Part shown: one piece after another, positions 6,001-6,520 of the stretch | How the letters are laid out: each line of letters begins with the position of its first letter | Numbering within the stretch: the first letter of the stretch is position 1 | Origin: UBA6921 sp031363085 | Lineage (GTDB): Bacteria > Pseudomonadota > Gammaproteobacteria > SG8-11 | Direction: 5' to 3' | Length of the DNA stretch: 6,520 nucleotides | Assembly (NCBI GenBank): GCA_031363085.1 | Contig: JANLTU010000171.1 | Coordinates: 1 to 6,520, forward strand | Notes under the pieces: model-generated | What the model was told of the DNA's origin: nothing | The model's database searches: none | Seen by the model: only the letters and a program-made list of their open reading frames with translations | Program-made: the position numbers and the translations under genes

Positions 6001-6520
6001 GAACCCGGTTGCGCGCTCCGTGGTGTGCAGCCGCGCAAGCTTTCTGGCTTCACGCGCCGCCACGGCGGCATCGCGCAGCGCAGTGTCCGCCTGACAATGC
6101 TGAGCCACGATCTTCTGCGCCGCCGTTTCCATCTTGCTGAGCTGACGTTGATAATCTTTGCGTGTGCCGGATTTGGCTTTACTGGCGTTGGACGGCAGCT
6201 TCACGCCATCAATGGCAAACATCTCACGTCCGATCAAGCCTTGCCGATCGCACACCACCCACACCTGCGCGAACAGCGCGGCCACGGTGTCGCCCAACTC
6301 CGACACAAGGGCGGCCAGCGTGGTGAAGTGCGGTTGGCTGTCGCCCGCAACACAATCTTCAGCAGCGCCGCCGGATCAAACGCCGGTGCGCCGTGGTCGT
6401 CATTCTGGTAGCGGGCGTGGAACGGGGCGAGATCTAACTCGTGATCAATCAAGTGGCACAGCGCGTGTCGATCAAAGTCGACTGCCAGCATTTTGAGGCC
6501 TTTGTGGACCGGCTTGTAGC
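6001..6520 (-). pseudogene. Remnant of an IS1182-like transposase (internal deletion, truncated)
   Basis: Reading leftward from the window edge, the peptide YKPVHKGLKMLAVDFDRHAL, then HLIDHELDLAPFHARYQNDD, then PAALLKIVL matches the N-terminus of this family as I know it; its first codons lie beyond 6520. Near 6346-6348 the frame changes and continues GDSQPHFTTLAALVSELGD, CDRQGLIGREMFAIDGVKLP and NASKAKSGTRKDY. In intact relatives about 30 residues (the SSR...CREN region) separate LLKIVL from the GDSQPHFTT motif; these are missing, so an internal deletion also shifted the frame. FDRHAL may mark a second small deletion of the usual PGTFE segment. D at 6208-6210 in AIDGVKLP is the first catalytic Asp; the other Asp and the Glu are absent. 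Similarity fades near ARLHTTERATG (about 6005-6038). The element is inactive. Terminal inverted repeats are not visible. Confidence 0.82.

Noticed and set aside
6009..6038. Stem TTGCGCG / CGCGCAA downstream of the lipoprotein gene as a terminator
   Set aside because: Only seven pairs around a 16-base loop, followed by GCTTTCTGG instead of a T-run, and it falls in the transposase-derived coding sequence, which explains the bases.

Overview
The window is GC-rich bacterial DNA, most likely from a proteobacterium. SlyX with its C-terminal PPPHY signature is a proteobacterial protein. The export signals are of Gram-negative type (signal peptidase I signals and one lipobox), and the FG-GAP tail and the periplasmic TPR protein are families I associate with gamma- and betaproteobacteria. 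I cannot name the genus.

Layout, left to right. (1) Positions 1-222 hold the C-terminal end of an FG-GAP beta-propeller protein, followed at once by a strong 15-bp hairpin. (2) Positions 223-588 contain no convincing gene, but they do contain two strong stem-loops and a possible promoter. (3) At 589-2550 (+) lies an exported protein made of 14 Sel1 repeats in an exact 36-residue phase, with a small distinct C-terminal domain. slyX (2570-2800, +) follows 19 bp later. (4) At 2884-3261 (+) lies a small periplasmic OB-fold protein with a good ribosome binding site and a clear intrinsic terminator. (5) The convergent gene 3314-4939 (-) encodes a 541-residue exported TPR protein with conserved His/Cys motifs. 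(6) Divergent from it, 5119-5970 (+) encodes a lipoprotein with a formylglycine-generating-enzyme (SUMF1) fold that lacks the catalytic cysteines. (7) The right end (about 6001-6520, -) is the wreck of an IS1182-like transposase, with an internal frame-shifting deletion and a lost C-terminal half.

Four of the five complete genes carry export signals, so the theme is the cell envelope or periplasm: repeat scaffolds (Sel1, TPR), an OB-fold protein and a SUMF1-like lipoprotein. Only Sel1/slyX looks like an operon; the others seem to be separate transcription units. I see no CRISPR array, tRNA or rRNA, and no complete mobile element. I do not see a clearly new multi-gene system. The best leads are the Sel1 protein's C-terminal domain, the His/Cys signature of the TPR protein, and the cysteine-less SUMF1 lipoprotein.
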